Positions 37,204 to 46,990 of a stretch of 64,000 bases of DNA are shown here, one piece after another. This DNA is from Ciona intestinalis (Eukaryota; Chordata; Ascidiacea; Phlebobranchia; Cionidae), in the NCBI RefSeq assembly GCF_000224145.3, contig NC_020168.2, positions 1,675,290 through 1,739,289 on the forward strand. Direction: 5' to 3'. Each line of letters begins with the position of its first letter. Position 1 is the first letter of the stretch. Position numbers and translations under genes: made by a program. Under the pieces are notes generated by a model. The model was not told the DNA's origin. It made no database searches and saw nothing but the letters and a program-made list of their open reading frames with translations.

Positions 37204-37216
37204 CCTGCAGAAACAC
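37204..37216 (-). promoter_or_regulatory. acceptor-like site 10 bases before the KIF5 start codon
   Basis: On the minus strand 'agtgtttctgcag' ends 10 bases before the ATG at 37194. A coding exon upstream is not evident, so it is a candidate spliced-leader acceptor. Confidence 0.5.
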
Positions 37217-37755
37217 TTTCGCTTGACTGTATGATAAATATTTTAAACTAAAATCCAGTAAACCGTGTTTCTTCTTAAATGTCCATGTTATTATGGAAGA
37301 AACCACCAACAACATAAATTCAGCAGTTCACCGAACTACTTCTAAACACAAGAGAGCACGTCTTTGATAAAGGGCCACGAAAACTAACCACGATGTCATT
37401 TACGGGAAAGAGATCATAGGTACCAAAAAAAATACAAAAACTGTGGCCATTTTCTGTATGATCGGCTGAAACACGCTCAGTGTGTAATTTAACCGAAACA
37501 TTTCCAAAAACAAGCGTTATAACAAAACACTGTATAAAATTTCACGGAATTCGGCAAATATTTCATGTCGAAAACGACCTTTAAATTAAAGCGCTCGGCC
37601 AGCGTTTTTTTACATACCGATGTCGTGATAAATTTGTTCCGACTGTTGAATTTGTACCGGGGCTATTGAGCATGCGCCGCAACTCTACTGCTCATGCGCG
37701 CGGACCGGTATTGCGGAAATCTGGTTTCCATCGGCTTTCTTATAAAAATAAGTTA

Positions 37756-38107
37756 AAGTAGAGTGTAAGAAGATGGAACCCTTAAGCACATATTGAATAA
37801 TATTTCCAAAATCAATATAGATGCCGGTTTTTGGGTGATACCACAAATTAGTACTGCATTTATTTATTGACAACAATTTAAGAAAATATAATAAAACACA
37901 CGAGGAGTTATTTAGCGATCAGCAAGGCAGGTGAAATTTTACAAATTCGAAAACACACAGGATAAGATAGGACAGTTTAAAATCATTGCTAATTTTGATT
38001 AATAAGTGTATTTATAAATAGGAATATACGTAAACAACACGAAATAATACTGTACGCTTTGAAAATTAAGTCTAAGCATTCTTTTTCTTGCCCTACTGCT
38101 ATAGTTT
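37756..38107 (+). repeat. MITE family B
   Basis: Begins 'agtagagtgtaagaagatgg', ends 'cttgccctactgctatag'. It is nearly the mirror copy of 62951-63277. Confidence 0.8.
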
Positions 38108-39541
38108 TTAACAAAGGGATTAAAACCACAGAAATAAAAAAGAATAGAACGCGCACCTCTAATGTCGGTAAAGAAGAGAGCATGATACACTCTCTTTTTC
38201 ACGACTTGTTCCCGTTTACTATAGTAGTCAATGAAAGCCAAGGCGTTTTAGGTAGTCTTTCTTTGTTTTTTTGACTTAATTAGGTTTATAGGGAAAATAA
38301 ATATTTCCAAACATATATATATTTCTAATAAACCGTTTGTTTGAACGTTTTTAATTAAATTTATAAAATAATTCATTTTCCTAAACAAGCGCTAGAGTGT
38401 AAGCGTTAACCTACCAAAAACTAAACTGGCCTAATAAAGTGGAATAGTTAGTGTAGTTTTTAAAATAAACAGCTAAAACCTCCTAAAATCACTGTGCGCC
38501 CATCTTTTACAATGGAGACCAAGCGAACTGGGGACGAAGTTGGCGGTCACGTGAATAGAAAAAAAAGAATATATCACGGTTTTGGGCAGTTGCGCGTTCT
38601 GCTCTTTTTTATTTCTGCGATTAAAACCGATGAGTGGAAGCTAGCCGCTTGTTACGTCATCAAATCCTATTCATCACATACATTTTAGTTTCGTCCTCCG
38701 TCACGGTCCAGTGCATCACGAGAAAATGCTAGTTTATACAAAGAGGTTTAGTAAAACTTGCTTAATAATGAGCTGCATTAACAGTCTTATACAATTTGCA
38801 CCTGAAACTTACCTCAAAGGCGCTGCAGGATTGAAATTTAGCATAGTGGCGATGGAATTCGTGCCTTTAACTGTTTTTATAAGTCGGATATGATGGTTTA
38901 TGTTGAATTTTTGAAGATGAAGCGGGACGGTACCTACTTTGACTCATAGAAACATTATATGTTCAAATCTGCAAGTCAATATTATTTCTGACAGAATTCT
39001 TAACTCGAAGTTCTTAGCGGTCTGCCACAAGGTGGGGACGGGATTTAAATGTACCGACGAGCCGTTTACAAAATACAACGGAGAATTGCTTTAATTTGCG
39101 TGCGATTATAGTATGCCTAAAGATTTTTATGCGTAATGCTATAGCATGGTGACAAGGGTTCATTCAGTAAACGTGGTATTCAGGAGTGGTGGCTCGAAGT
39201 TGGCTTGCGGGATGCGTCACGGTAAAACCTTGGTGTCGTCATGTTAAAAATTATGACCGAACAGCAAAGTTTTGCAGCCAAACTAATTAAACTCGGGTCA
39301 CTTACATTTTTCTGTACAGTTAGTTACATTCAGCTATACAAAGCATAAACTATTATAATACAAACATGGCAGCAAAAATTAGCAGAACAAGTCTGTATGA
39401 CAAGGCGAGTTTTTTGAACGTAGGTTGCAATCTCTTGCATCACAAACCAATGTCATGAAGGCGTTTACCGGAGTATTGGCAGTTTAGTTCGTAAGTCGCC
39501 TGTTACCAAATTGCAAACTTTAATGCCAGTAATGAAGGCAG

Positions 39542-40041
39542 NNNNNNNNNNNNNNNNNNNNNNNNNNNNNNNNNNNNNNNNNNNNNNNNNNNNNNNNNNN
39601 NNNNNNNNNNNNNNNNNNNNNNNNNNNNNNNNNNNNNNNNNNNNNNNNNNNNNNNNNNNNNNNNNNNNNNNNNNNNNNNNNNNNNNNNNNNNNNNNNNNN
39701 NNNNNNNNNNNNNNNNNNNNNNNNNNNNNNNNNNNNNNNNNNNNNNNNNNNNNNNNNNNNNNNNNNNNNNNNNNNNNNNNNNNNNNNNNNNNNNNNNNNN
39801 NNNNNNNNNNNNNNNNNNNNNNNNNNNNNNNNNNNNNNNNNNNNNNNNNNNNNNNNNNNNNNNNNNNNNNNNNNNNNNNNNNNNNNNNNNNNNNNNNNNN
39901 NNNNNNNNNNNNNNNNNNNNNNNNNNNNNNNNNNNNNNNNNNNNNNNNNNNNNNNNNNNNNNNNNNNNNNNNNNNNNNNNNNNNNNNNNNNNNNNNNNNN
40001 NNNNNNNNNNNNNNNNNNNNNNNNNNNNNNNNNNNNNNNNN
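39542..40041. other. assembly gap (500 N)
   Basis: Run of exactly 500 N. The sequence resumes inside a family A MITE at 40042. Confidence 0.99.
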
Positions 40042-40092
40042 GATATTTGAATATTACGTGCTAAAGGTGTCCATCTTCCCCACCCTACTACA
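40042..40092 (+). repeat. MITE family A, 3' end only
   Basis: Carries 'gatatttgaatattacgtgc', 'aaaggtgtccatcttcccca' and a CTACTA end; its other half is in the gap. Confidence 0.8.
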
Positions 40093-40346
40093 TGCTAGGT
40101 GTAGCGACCACAATAATTTTCTTCCAATTAAATGTAAATATGTTTTTAAGTGTAAGCGTGTTTTAACAACTGTTGTTTTGTCGCTATATCCTGTCTTTTC
40201 GTTTAAAATATTTCTAAATCTTCGCTACTTTAATCAAAGGAACAAAAAAGTTAATATTTTTAATTATCCTGGTCTTTCTTTATAGCAAATAATTAGACTA
40301 CTTCAAAAACTTGATTATAAGCAGCAGTCTATTTATACTAAACAGT

Positions 40347-40419
40347 GCCTCGGTGGCCTAATGGATAAGGCATTGGCCTCCTAAGCCAAGGATTGTGGGT
40401 TCGAGTCCCACCCGAGGTG
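40347..40419 (+). tRNA. tRNA-Arg (anticodon CCT)
   Basis: A full cloverleaf of 73 bases can be drawn: acceptor GCCTCGG with CCGAGGT (G-T at the first pair), D-arm GCCTAATGGATAAGGC, anticodon stem TTGGC/GCCAA with loop CTCCTAA, T-stem GTGGG/CCCAC with loop TTCGAGT, discriminator G. The anticodon CCT reads AGG. It has no intron. It closely matches vertebrate tRNA-Arg-CCT. CCA is not encoded, as usual for eukaryotes. Confidence 0.97.
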
Positions 40420-40425
40420 TCTCTG

Positions 40426-40430
40426 TTTTT
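40426..40430 (+). terminator. Pol III terminator of tRNA-Arg
   Basis: A run of five T seven bases after the tRNA 3' end, with a longer T run from about 40435. Confidence 0.8.
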
Positions 40431-40594
40431 ACCGTTTTTTTTTAACCTGGAACGCGTTTTATTTGGTCACACCTTCTGCGCATGCGCATTATCGGCTTAA
40501 ATTTATCGGTCAGAAGAAATATCCCGACACCAGATCGCACTAATACCATTGTAGCATTGCATAATTGGACGGGTTCCCTAATAATGGCCAATGG

Positions 40595-40789
40595 TATAGT
40601 AGGGTGGGGAAGATGGGACACCTTTTCATTCTATTTTCTCGTCACATTTGGTAGTAAACAAAGAACATTTAAAGAATTATTAAACCGTATACCCATGACT
40701 CCGAAAGACCGTTGTTAGTTGTTTAAAACACGATCAGGATATTTGGATATTAGGTGCTAAAGGTGTCCCATCTTCCCCCACTCTACTAT
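40595..40789 (+). repeat. MITE family A, complete copy
   Basis: Best-preserved copy: 'tatagtagggtggggaagat' to 'cccatcttcccccactcta' with the interior 'ttttcattctattttctcgt' and 'aaaacacgatcaggatattt'. Confidence 0.88.
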
Positions 40790-41157
40790 TTAAAAGTTAT
40801 AATACTCAACAATCACCATAGAGCTGCTTGTAGAAATTGTCGGCCATACATACGGCTGAAAATATTAAGTTTCAAATATTACCTTTATAGAAGATGTTGA
40901 ATGAATGAGTTCAACCTTTTATGCTGTAATATAATAATAATAATAACTTTATTGTCTCTTGGATTACAGTAGCGAAGATTTAGAAATATTTTAAACGAAA
41001 AGGCAGAATATATATAGCGACAAAACAACAGTTTTAAAACACGCTTACAGTTAAAAACATGTTTACATTTAATTGGAGAAATTATACGGGGTCACTAGAA
41101 CTAAACAGTAAGTATTGAATTAAACTGTCTCATGGCGTATTGGGGGTAAAAAGCTAC

Positions 41158-41280
41158 ATATAGTAGGGTGGGGTAAGATGGGACGCATTTTAATCCTGTT
41201 TTCTTGTTCATTTTGGTAGTAAACAAAAACATTCAAAAATTATTAAACCGTATTTTCACGACTATCATACCGTTGTTAAT
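41158..41280 (+). repeat. MITE family A, 5' part only
   Basis: Starts 'tatagtagggtggggtaaga' and stops at 'ataccgttgttaattga', where a SINE begins; the 3' half does not continue after the SINE. Confidence 0.8.
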
Positions 41281-41578
41281 TGAATGTATGTAACTTACTT
41301 TATCCTCGCGTGGCCGGAAAACGACAGTCGTTATCACACGGGTTAACACCTCGTGCCAGCTTACGAGTTACCATGTATGTTACTTTGTGGGTAATTATTA
41401 TTTTTTTATGTATGGCTGATAATTTAGACAACCCATTAGTGACCACTGGGTTGGAGCAATTGCCGTTAAGTGTCTTGCCCAAGGACACATACGCCCACAA
41501 TGGTAGCAGCGTCGAGCCTTGTACCCATTACCTCTGGGTTACAGGCAGGCGCGCTAACCACTACACCATGGCGCCGGA
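41281..41578 (-). repeat. tRNA-derived SINE, full-length copy
   Basis: On the minus strand: A-box-like 'ccatggtgtagtggttagcg' near 41560, B-box-like region around 41520, core with 'cttgggcaagacacttaac', 'ggtcactaatgggttgtcta', and tail 'gataaagtaagttacata'. One of the cleanest copies. Confidence 0.88.
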
Positions 41579-41676
41579 CAAATATCAGTACCTTATAGTT
41601 GAATATCCCCTGAGGTTTAAATTACTAAATTAAAATCAACTTTTAAAAGTTTGGCATTGAAAACATACAAAACTAC

Positions 41677-42106
41677 AATGTGGGGGAAGATGGGACTCTA
41701 AATTAAAATATATTTACATTAGCAGTAATCTGCAACTTGTAGTTAACCTACCGAATTTAACAGGCTGTGCTAGTTTCTTTGCCATGTAAACTTTACATAT
41801 ATATAACGTTAAACCGATATTTTCTTGTTGTTTTTATCTAAAAAATAAAGTCATATTGACCCCTGCCTATTTTCTTCATGCTTATATCTCAGTGTTTTTT
41901 TACAAAACTAAAACTAGTTTTATGAGACAAAATCAAACTGTACGATAAATCCAAGGTTGTTTTATGAAGCTATGAAACTAGTTTAATCGTTTGTCCAATA
42001 ATTCTGTAACCTTATTTTCCTGATTATCATTAAATGAGGGTCCGTAAAAAAAAATTAAAAAAAGTTTCGTCTGACAAAGTGTCCCATCTACCCCCACCCT
42101 ACTATA
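41677..42106 (+). repeat. MITE family C
   Basis: 'tgtgggggaagatgggactc' to 'cccatctacccccacccta'. Contains the interior block 'aaactagttttatgagacaa', also present near 61630. Confidence 0.82.
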
Positions 42107-42861
42107 AAAACGTTACCAGTGTTGCGGAAAATCTCGTCCCTCCCGGCTAAACTACACGTGCGCAGAGACGAAACATTTCATTACCAATCTCCAAATCTAG
42201 TTCTAAACGAAGATTAGTTTAATAAATATAAACATGTTTTTACATAGCTTATTTTATTGTATTTGGAAATGTAGGGTTTGTCGCTCTTTTTCGTTATTGG
42301 TGACGTGTTAACGGTAATGATCACTGGTCACACGTGATAACGTATAATTTAAGATAAAATATAGCATCAATTTTTTATTAAGAAGATAAATCTTTAAAAA
42401 GAAATGTACAAATATGTTGCATCTAACAACTGGTATTTTTTATTCGGAATCAGAGTTTCAGACTTCTTGAAAAATAAATTATAGCCGGTGTGACCAGTTT
42501 TCTCGGAGAACCAGATTTCTGCGACATTCGCTGTTAAACGTTCTGGGGCAATATATTATTAGACACATTTTGCACCGCTTCAAGGTAATTTTACCATCTG
42601 TACTGCTGGCATCGCTATGTCTAATTACGTCAGAAACCACGCTGTTCCAATAACTAACAATGATGAAATAAACACCAAAATCACTTCATTGTTACACCTG
42701 CGCCTCTGGTGGTATTGTTCTATTTTGTCAAGCAAAGACAAAGAATATAGTTCTCACTTTTATACTTTGGATCAACTAAAGCAAACATTCAGTTTGTATT
42801 TTAACAGCATATTTGTTAAAAGTAAGGCGATTAAACGGTTAGATTAGACACAAAATTACAC

Positions 42862-42982
42862 TCATGGTATAACTCGTAAACTGGCACGAGGTGTATGAAA
42901 CAGAACACCCGTTTTATAACGAATTAATGTAGTTTTCCTTCCACGCCAGAATAAAGTAAGTTAGGTTCATTCATTCAATTAG
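42862..42982 (+). repeat. SINE tail fragment
   Basis: Tail only: 'taactcgtaaactggcacga' to 'aataaagtaagttaggttca' with ATTC repeats. A SINE head fragment in the opposite orientation lies at 43133-43161. Confidence 0.7.
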
Positions 42983-43132
42983 GTTCAATACGTAGGTTTC
43001 ATTTAGTTAAATAATAGGATGTTTCTTCTCTTTGTATTGTAACGGATAAATACCGACCTTATTAACACGGAGTAAATTTAAAAGTTTCAGAAAGGACAAT
43101 GCGTATTTAAACGCCTTCCTTTCCGAGCGTTG

Positions 43133-43161
43133 CGCGCTAACCACTTTGCCACGGCGCCGGT
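43133..43161 (-). repeat. SINE tRNA-like head fragment
   Basis: 'gcgctaaccactttgccacg' followed by 'gcgccgg' equals the reverse complement of the SINE head; the rest of the element is absent. Confidence 0.65.
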
Positions 43162-43166
43162 GTAAT

Positions 43167-43200
43167 CACGGCCTACTAGAGATATCTCTAGTAGGCCGTG
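43167..43200. repeat. 34-bp perfect palindrome
   Basis: CACGGCCTACTAGAGAT followed immediately by its own reverse complement, no spacer. It adjoins the SINE head fragment and a small inverted-repeat element (about 43207-43303) whose ends read 'gtattcgttacga' and 'tcgtaacgaatac'. Confidence 0.9.
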
Positions 43201-43206
43201 GTGTAA

Positions 43207-43303
43207 TGTATTCGTTACGATTGATATATTTGTATCGGGCGCTAATGCGCATGCGTCGAGACGCTACTGCACATGCGCAGTAGGTCGTAACGAATACAAT
43301 GAC
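43207..43303. repeat. small inverted-repeat element with paired CATGCGC motifs
   Basis: Ends 'gtattcgttacga' and 'tcgtaacgaatac' are complementary. The centre has 'gcgcatgcgtcgagacgcta' and 'cacatgcgcagtag'. A related centre lies at 37650-37720 upstream of KIF5. Confidence 0.6.
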
Positions 43304-43872
43304 AACCCGGTCCAAATTTATTACGACCCTCCGATAAAATCGTTCCAGACACGACGTTTACACGATAAAACTTTAGTTTTTGATTTTAAAGTCAACAAAA
43401 CTGAGTTAGTATGTTATTTGTAGCCTAGAAAATGTAAGTACCACTAACAAACTTATTTAAGCTAGTTTAAAAAGGACATTTTACTTACAATTTAGGCAGT
43501 TGGTGGTGGACCAAGGTGATCCTAGGTTACAAAAATTATAGCGGCCACTTTCGATATCTTCTGCTCGTGCTACTAACATCAAATATGGGCACTGTACTAA
43601 CTAGGATTTTATTCTGCTGATACGCATTTGTACTTCTGTTTGTTTAAACAGAAAATGGAATCTGCCAGTATGACGTCACTACCACAGATAAGAGAAGAAA
43701 ACAGCCAGGAAACAATGTGGAGCATAAGAGCAACAACAAAAGCAGCATGACAATCAATTTCGTTTACTTGCCGCTTAAAGTTATATTATTTTCTTACATG
43801 ACGGGTGTGTGAAAGCACTCCGGTATAATAAACTATAGTTTAAATAATAACGGGGTATTAATTGGTGACACC
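43304..43872. other. intergenic stretch, nothing recognised
   Basis: No gene or clear repeat seen between the small inverted-repeat element and the transporter-like fragment. Confidence 0.5.
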
Positions 43873-44037
43873 GTGTTAACCCATAACTACGTCACCGGGT
43901 TCATTTATTTAGTGCAAAACACCCGACTTTTTAGACCGACAGTCAGTATTATTACCTATTTTATGCAATATCTTATCTCATATATTAAGTTATGTCACAG
44001 GTCAGTCTTGCGGTGTTATATTTCGCGCCATATAGAT

Positions 44038-44276
44038 CAAACATCTGGTATGTCGCAGATACAGAACGGGTTCATTGTAGCGATTGACAGGATAGCGGAC
44101 ATTTTTATGCCGCCGATTTTGGGAATGATCTATATACGATAAATCTAAACGACCTGAATTGTTTCATTATACTTTATTTATTTCTGGTGGGTTGCTATTT
44201 ACTTTAATGTATTTTATCCCACCCGAAATCAATAAAACCCAAGTCAAAACAGATTTTTGTTGTAAAAAAAGATATG
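44038..44276 (+). pseudogene. possible remnant of an MFS transporter C-terminal exon
   Basis: After an acceptor-like 'cgccatatag' one frame reads TSGMSQIQNGFIVAIDRIAD then IFMPPILGMIY, a pattern like transmembrane helices 9-10 of major facilitator transporters (Gly-rich start, polar centre, PPxxGxxY end). That frame stops at 44140 and a different frame continues with LFISGGLLFTLMYFIPPE, like a final helix. The frame change has no splice sites that would remove it, and a foldback element begins at 44277. I read it as a broken fragment, not a working gene; it is not a copy of the intact MFSD6-like gene at 47 kb. The family match is a visual impression only. Confidence 0.3.
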
Positions 44277-45179
44277 TTAAAGGGGCATACCAACGAAAAA
44301 TCAAAATTTGTGTATTGATAGATATGCTAAAATGTGATCTAAAGCTACCATTGAAGTTTTACAGTACAAAACAGCTTTTGAAAAAAATAAGTTTCAAAAC
44401 CGCAAATTCGACTGCTGGAGTAAAAAAAAATTGGCCGTGGCGCAATGCCTGGGATTTCCCATTAGAAAAATAAATCACTCAACTTTCATCGTTTCTAGTT
44501 TCTAAAATACTAAAGAAAATTTAAANNNNNNNNNNNNNNNNNNNNNNNNNNNNNNNNNNNNNNNNNNNNNNNNNNAAATTGGGTATAATGAATGCTTCTT
44601 CTTCACAACTGTATAAAAAATGTAAAACATAGACTTTATTATGTTTTAATTTTCGATTGAACATAGCTACATACTGACTGAGCACTTATTTTCTTATTAG
44701 TTAGTTTTTAGCACTTTTTTATATTAAAATGTTCATTATGTCTCAGTAGTACCTACTGTACCTTTTTTTATAAAAAAGTCAGTTTTTCGTGTTTAACATT
44801 CGGTTTGAAAATATGCTGAGTCAGTATAATCTGGTAACCTACGTTCAATCGAAAATTAAAACATAATACAGTCTATGTTGTACAATTTTTTTTATACATT
44901 CTTGAAGAAGAAGCATTAATTATACCAAATCAGAAATAAAATTTGAATTTTCTTTAGTATTTTAGAAACTAGAAACGATCAAGATTGAGTGAATTTTTTC
45001 TTATGGAAAATCCCATGTATTGTCAAAACAGCCGAATTTGTTTTACTCCAGCGGGTTTTTTTCACGCGATTTTTTTAGAAGCCGTATCGTTTTGGCAAAC
45101 TTTGACGGTACCTTTAGGTTACATTTAATCATATCTATCCGTATACAAATTTTCATTTTTTGTTGGTATGCCCCTTTAA
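44277..45179. mobile_element. large foldback element with TTAA ends
   Basis: Ends 'ttaaaggggcataccaacga' and 'tgttggtatgcccctttaa' are inverted; the arms remain complementary far inward (for example 'tgttttaattttcgattgaa' at 44641 against 'gttcaatcgaaaattaaaac' at 44844, and 'aatgcttcttcttc' against 'gaagaagaagcatt'). A 50-N gap (44526-44575) lies in the left arm. TTAA at both edges fits piggyBac- or Kolobok-type targets. No transposase is encoded, so it is non-autonomous. Confidence 0.82.
44526..44575. other. assembly gap (50 N)
   Basis: Fifty N in the left arm of the foldback element, where the assembler probably failed on the hairpin. Confidence 0.99.
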
Positions 45180-46950
45180 ATAAAAACTTCTCGGTCCTAC
45201 TACAGAAGAAAGTATATACAAAGTGCCTACCGATTTACGGAACAAACCACAAACCGAAATGAACTATACGAAACGTATTTATGTAAATTAACGAAATACA
45301 TACGTAAAGCACGTCATTAAAGAAAACAAAAACAAACGCGATCATACAAAAAAAACAACAGGAAGGAACACGCAGTTCAACAAAGTCGGAAAATGGTTTA
45401 GTATAAACAGTTGTATGAATCACACACTGTTACATTATACACCGCTTGGCAGAATCGGTAATTAGTTTGCGACAAAATAGAAAACTTATACTAATGGTAG
45501 AGACCGGGAGATAAATCAACATCGTTATATATGATACATGACTAGTGTAAATGTTAACCTGATATGGTAGGTGGAAGTCGTTAAAGAAAATCGCTTACGG
45601 TATAATAACCAAAACATAAACACTTCTATTGTTTACTAACGAAGAAGCATATGCTGATGCACAACTCAAGCATTTTGCGGTATGTAGGCTATTTATTAAT
45701 ATCCAGTCCTACAAAGGGGTATGAAGAAGCCAAACAAAATGAATCATTTAAGAAAGTCGCTTAGCGCTTTTATTTGAAAGGTGATAACAACCATCATCGT
45801 AACAGTGGTTATACTTTGTAGGGCACTTCACGCTTTATCTTAATCTTAAGCAGTTTTACAGTTTCAGCTTCTTTGTGTTGGTAGTGATTAAGAAGAGTGT
45901 TTTATTTAATCAATACTCTATTACTTTTCACGATTCGTCTGGTCGCTAAAGGATCTGATTTTGCGAGACAAAAGCCATGACGTCATAATGGCAATAAACA
46001 TCTGGATAGCCAGATTGGAGATTCTATCTGGGGAAAGGAGGTAGCAGGAGATAGGCTTTGCATTTCGAGAAATATGAAAAGTAGTTATTTAAGAAATACG
46101 ATTATTTAAGAAAGACCCGTAGTAAATTAAAAGAAGCAGGTAATAAATGAAAAACTTTGAATACAATAAGTTCTCGATGATTATATGTATCGCTGCTGTG
46201 TGTAAATGCTCAATCTAGTTTCTTTTAATGTAAAACGATTTTACATGTTAAATTCAAAATTATAATTGCAAAATTGAAACATTTTTTGCCTATGTAATTT
46301 TTACTTGCAAATACTATACGGATTAGTAAAAATGGGGAATTGGGGAAATTGCCATTTTTAAGTCTTGCTTTTAATTGTTATGGGTAGTAATTTCGATTTT
46401 TGTTTACGAATGCTTATTGGTTCACAGCAGGGTGCTAAACCAGCCCCATATAACAAAAAACAGTCAAATTACAGTGGAACATTGCTGATATTTATAAAGT
46501 ATTTTGTTTTTCGATGGCGATGTATCAAGCTGGTATTTGTATTGGTTTTAAACAAAATAATTATATATGTTAAATAAGGGCTGTCTGAAATTACATATTA
46601 CAGATTTATATGTTTAATAATATTGTTCGAGGAAATTACTACGCTTGGTATAAAGTTCACCTGAGTTCAATGATTAACTGTTAAATGTCAATATAAAGCC
46701 AGCCATGTGCCGCCAAATAATAGTATTTTTATTTAAAAAGCCACCGCAAGTAAATCTTGTCGACGTTGTATAGGAAATAGATGATTTACGAACCTAATAC
46801 TCGGTGACCGGCTGACCGCACTTTTAATATATATATATATATATAGACACTCCTGGAGCTAACGCTGTTTTGCAGCGAGCACTGAATCATGCATTTACAG
46901 TACAACAGAAACAATTTTATATTAATTAAAGAAACAAATGATTTATGTTT
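45180..46950. other. intergenic stretch upstream of the MFSD6-like gene
   Basis: No gene seen. Contains a TA microsatellite at about 46826-46846. Open frames here are short and show no family resemblance. Confidence 0.55.
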
Positions 46951-46954
46951 GCAG
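46943..46954 (+). promoter_or_regulatory. acceptor-like site before the MFSD6-like start
   Basis: 'tttatgtttgcag' ends 36 bases before the ATG at 46991; candidate spliced-leader acceptor or the end of a 5'UTR intron. Confidence 0.45.
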
Positions 46955-46990
46955 GTAAAATATTAAAGTAGTCGATAATTCACAATTACA

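Larger units (their letters stand above)
37217..40346. other. intergenic stretch with a MITE and a 500-N gap
   Basis: Upstream region of KIF5. Around 37650-37720 there are two 'catgcgc' elements (NRF1-like) resembling a second place at 43230-43290. A family B MITE is at 37756-38107 and a gap at 39542-40041. Small open frames (38494-38688 and others) show no family resemblance. Confidence 0.5.

Noticed and set aside
38494-38893. Two open frames of 60-64 codons upstream of the gap
   Set aside because: Too short, no recognisable motif, and part of the region resembles a decayed inverted repeat.
39511-40050. Open frame of 179 codons
   Set aside because: It is almost entirely the N gap.
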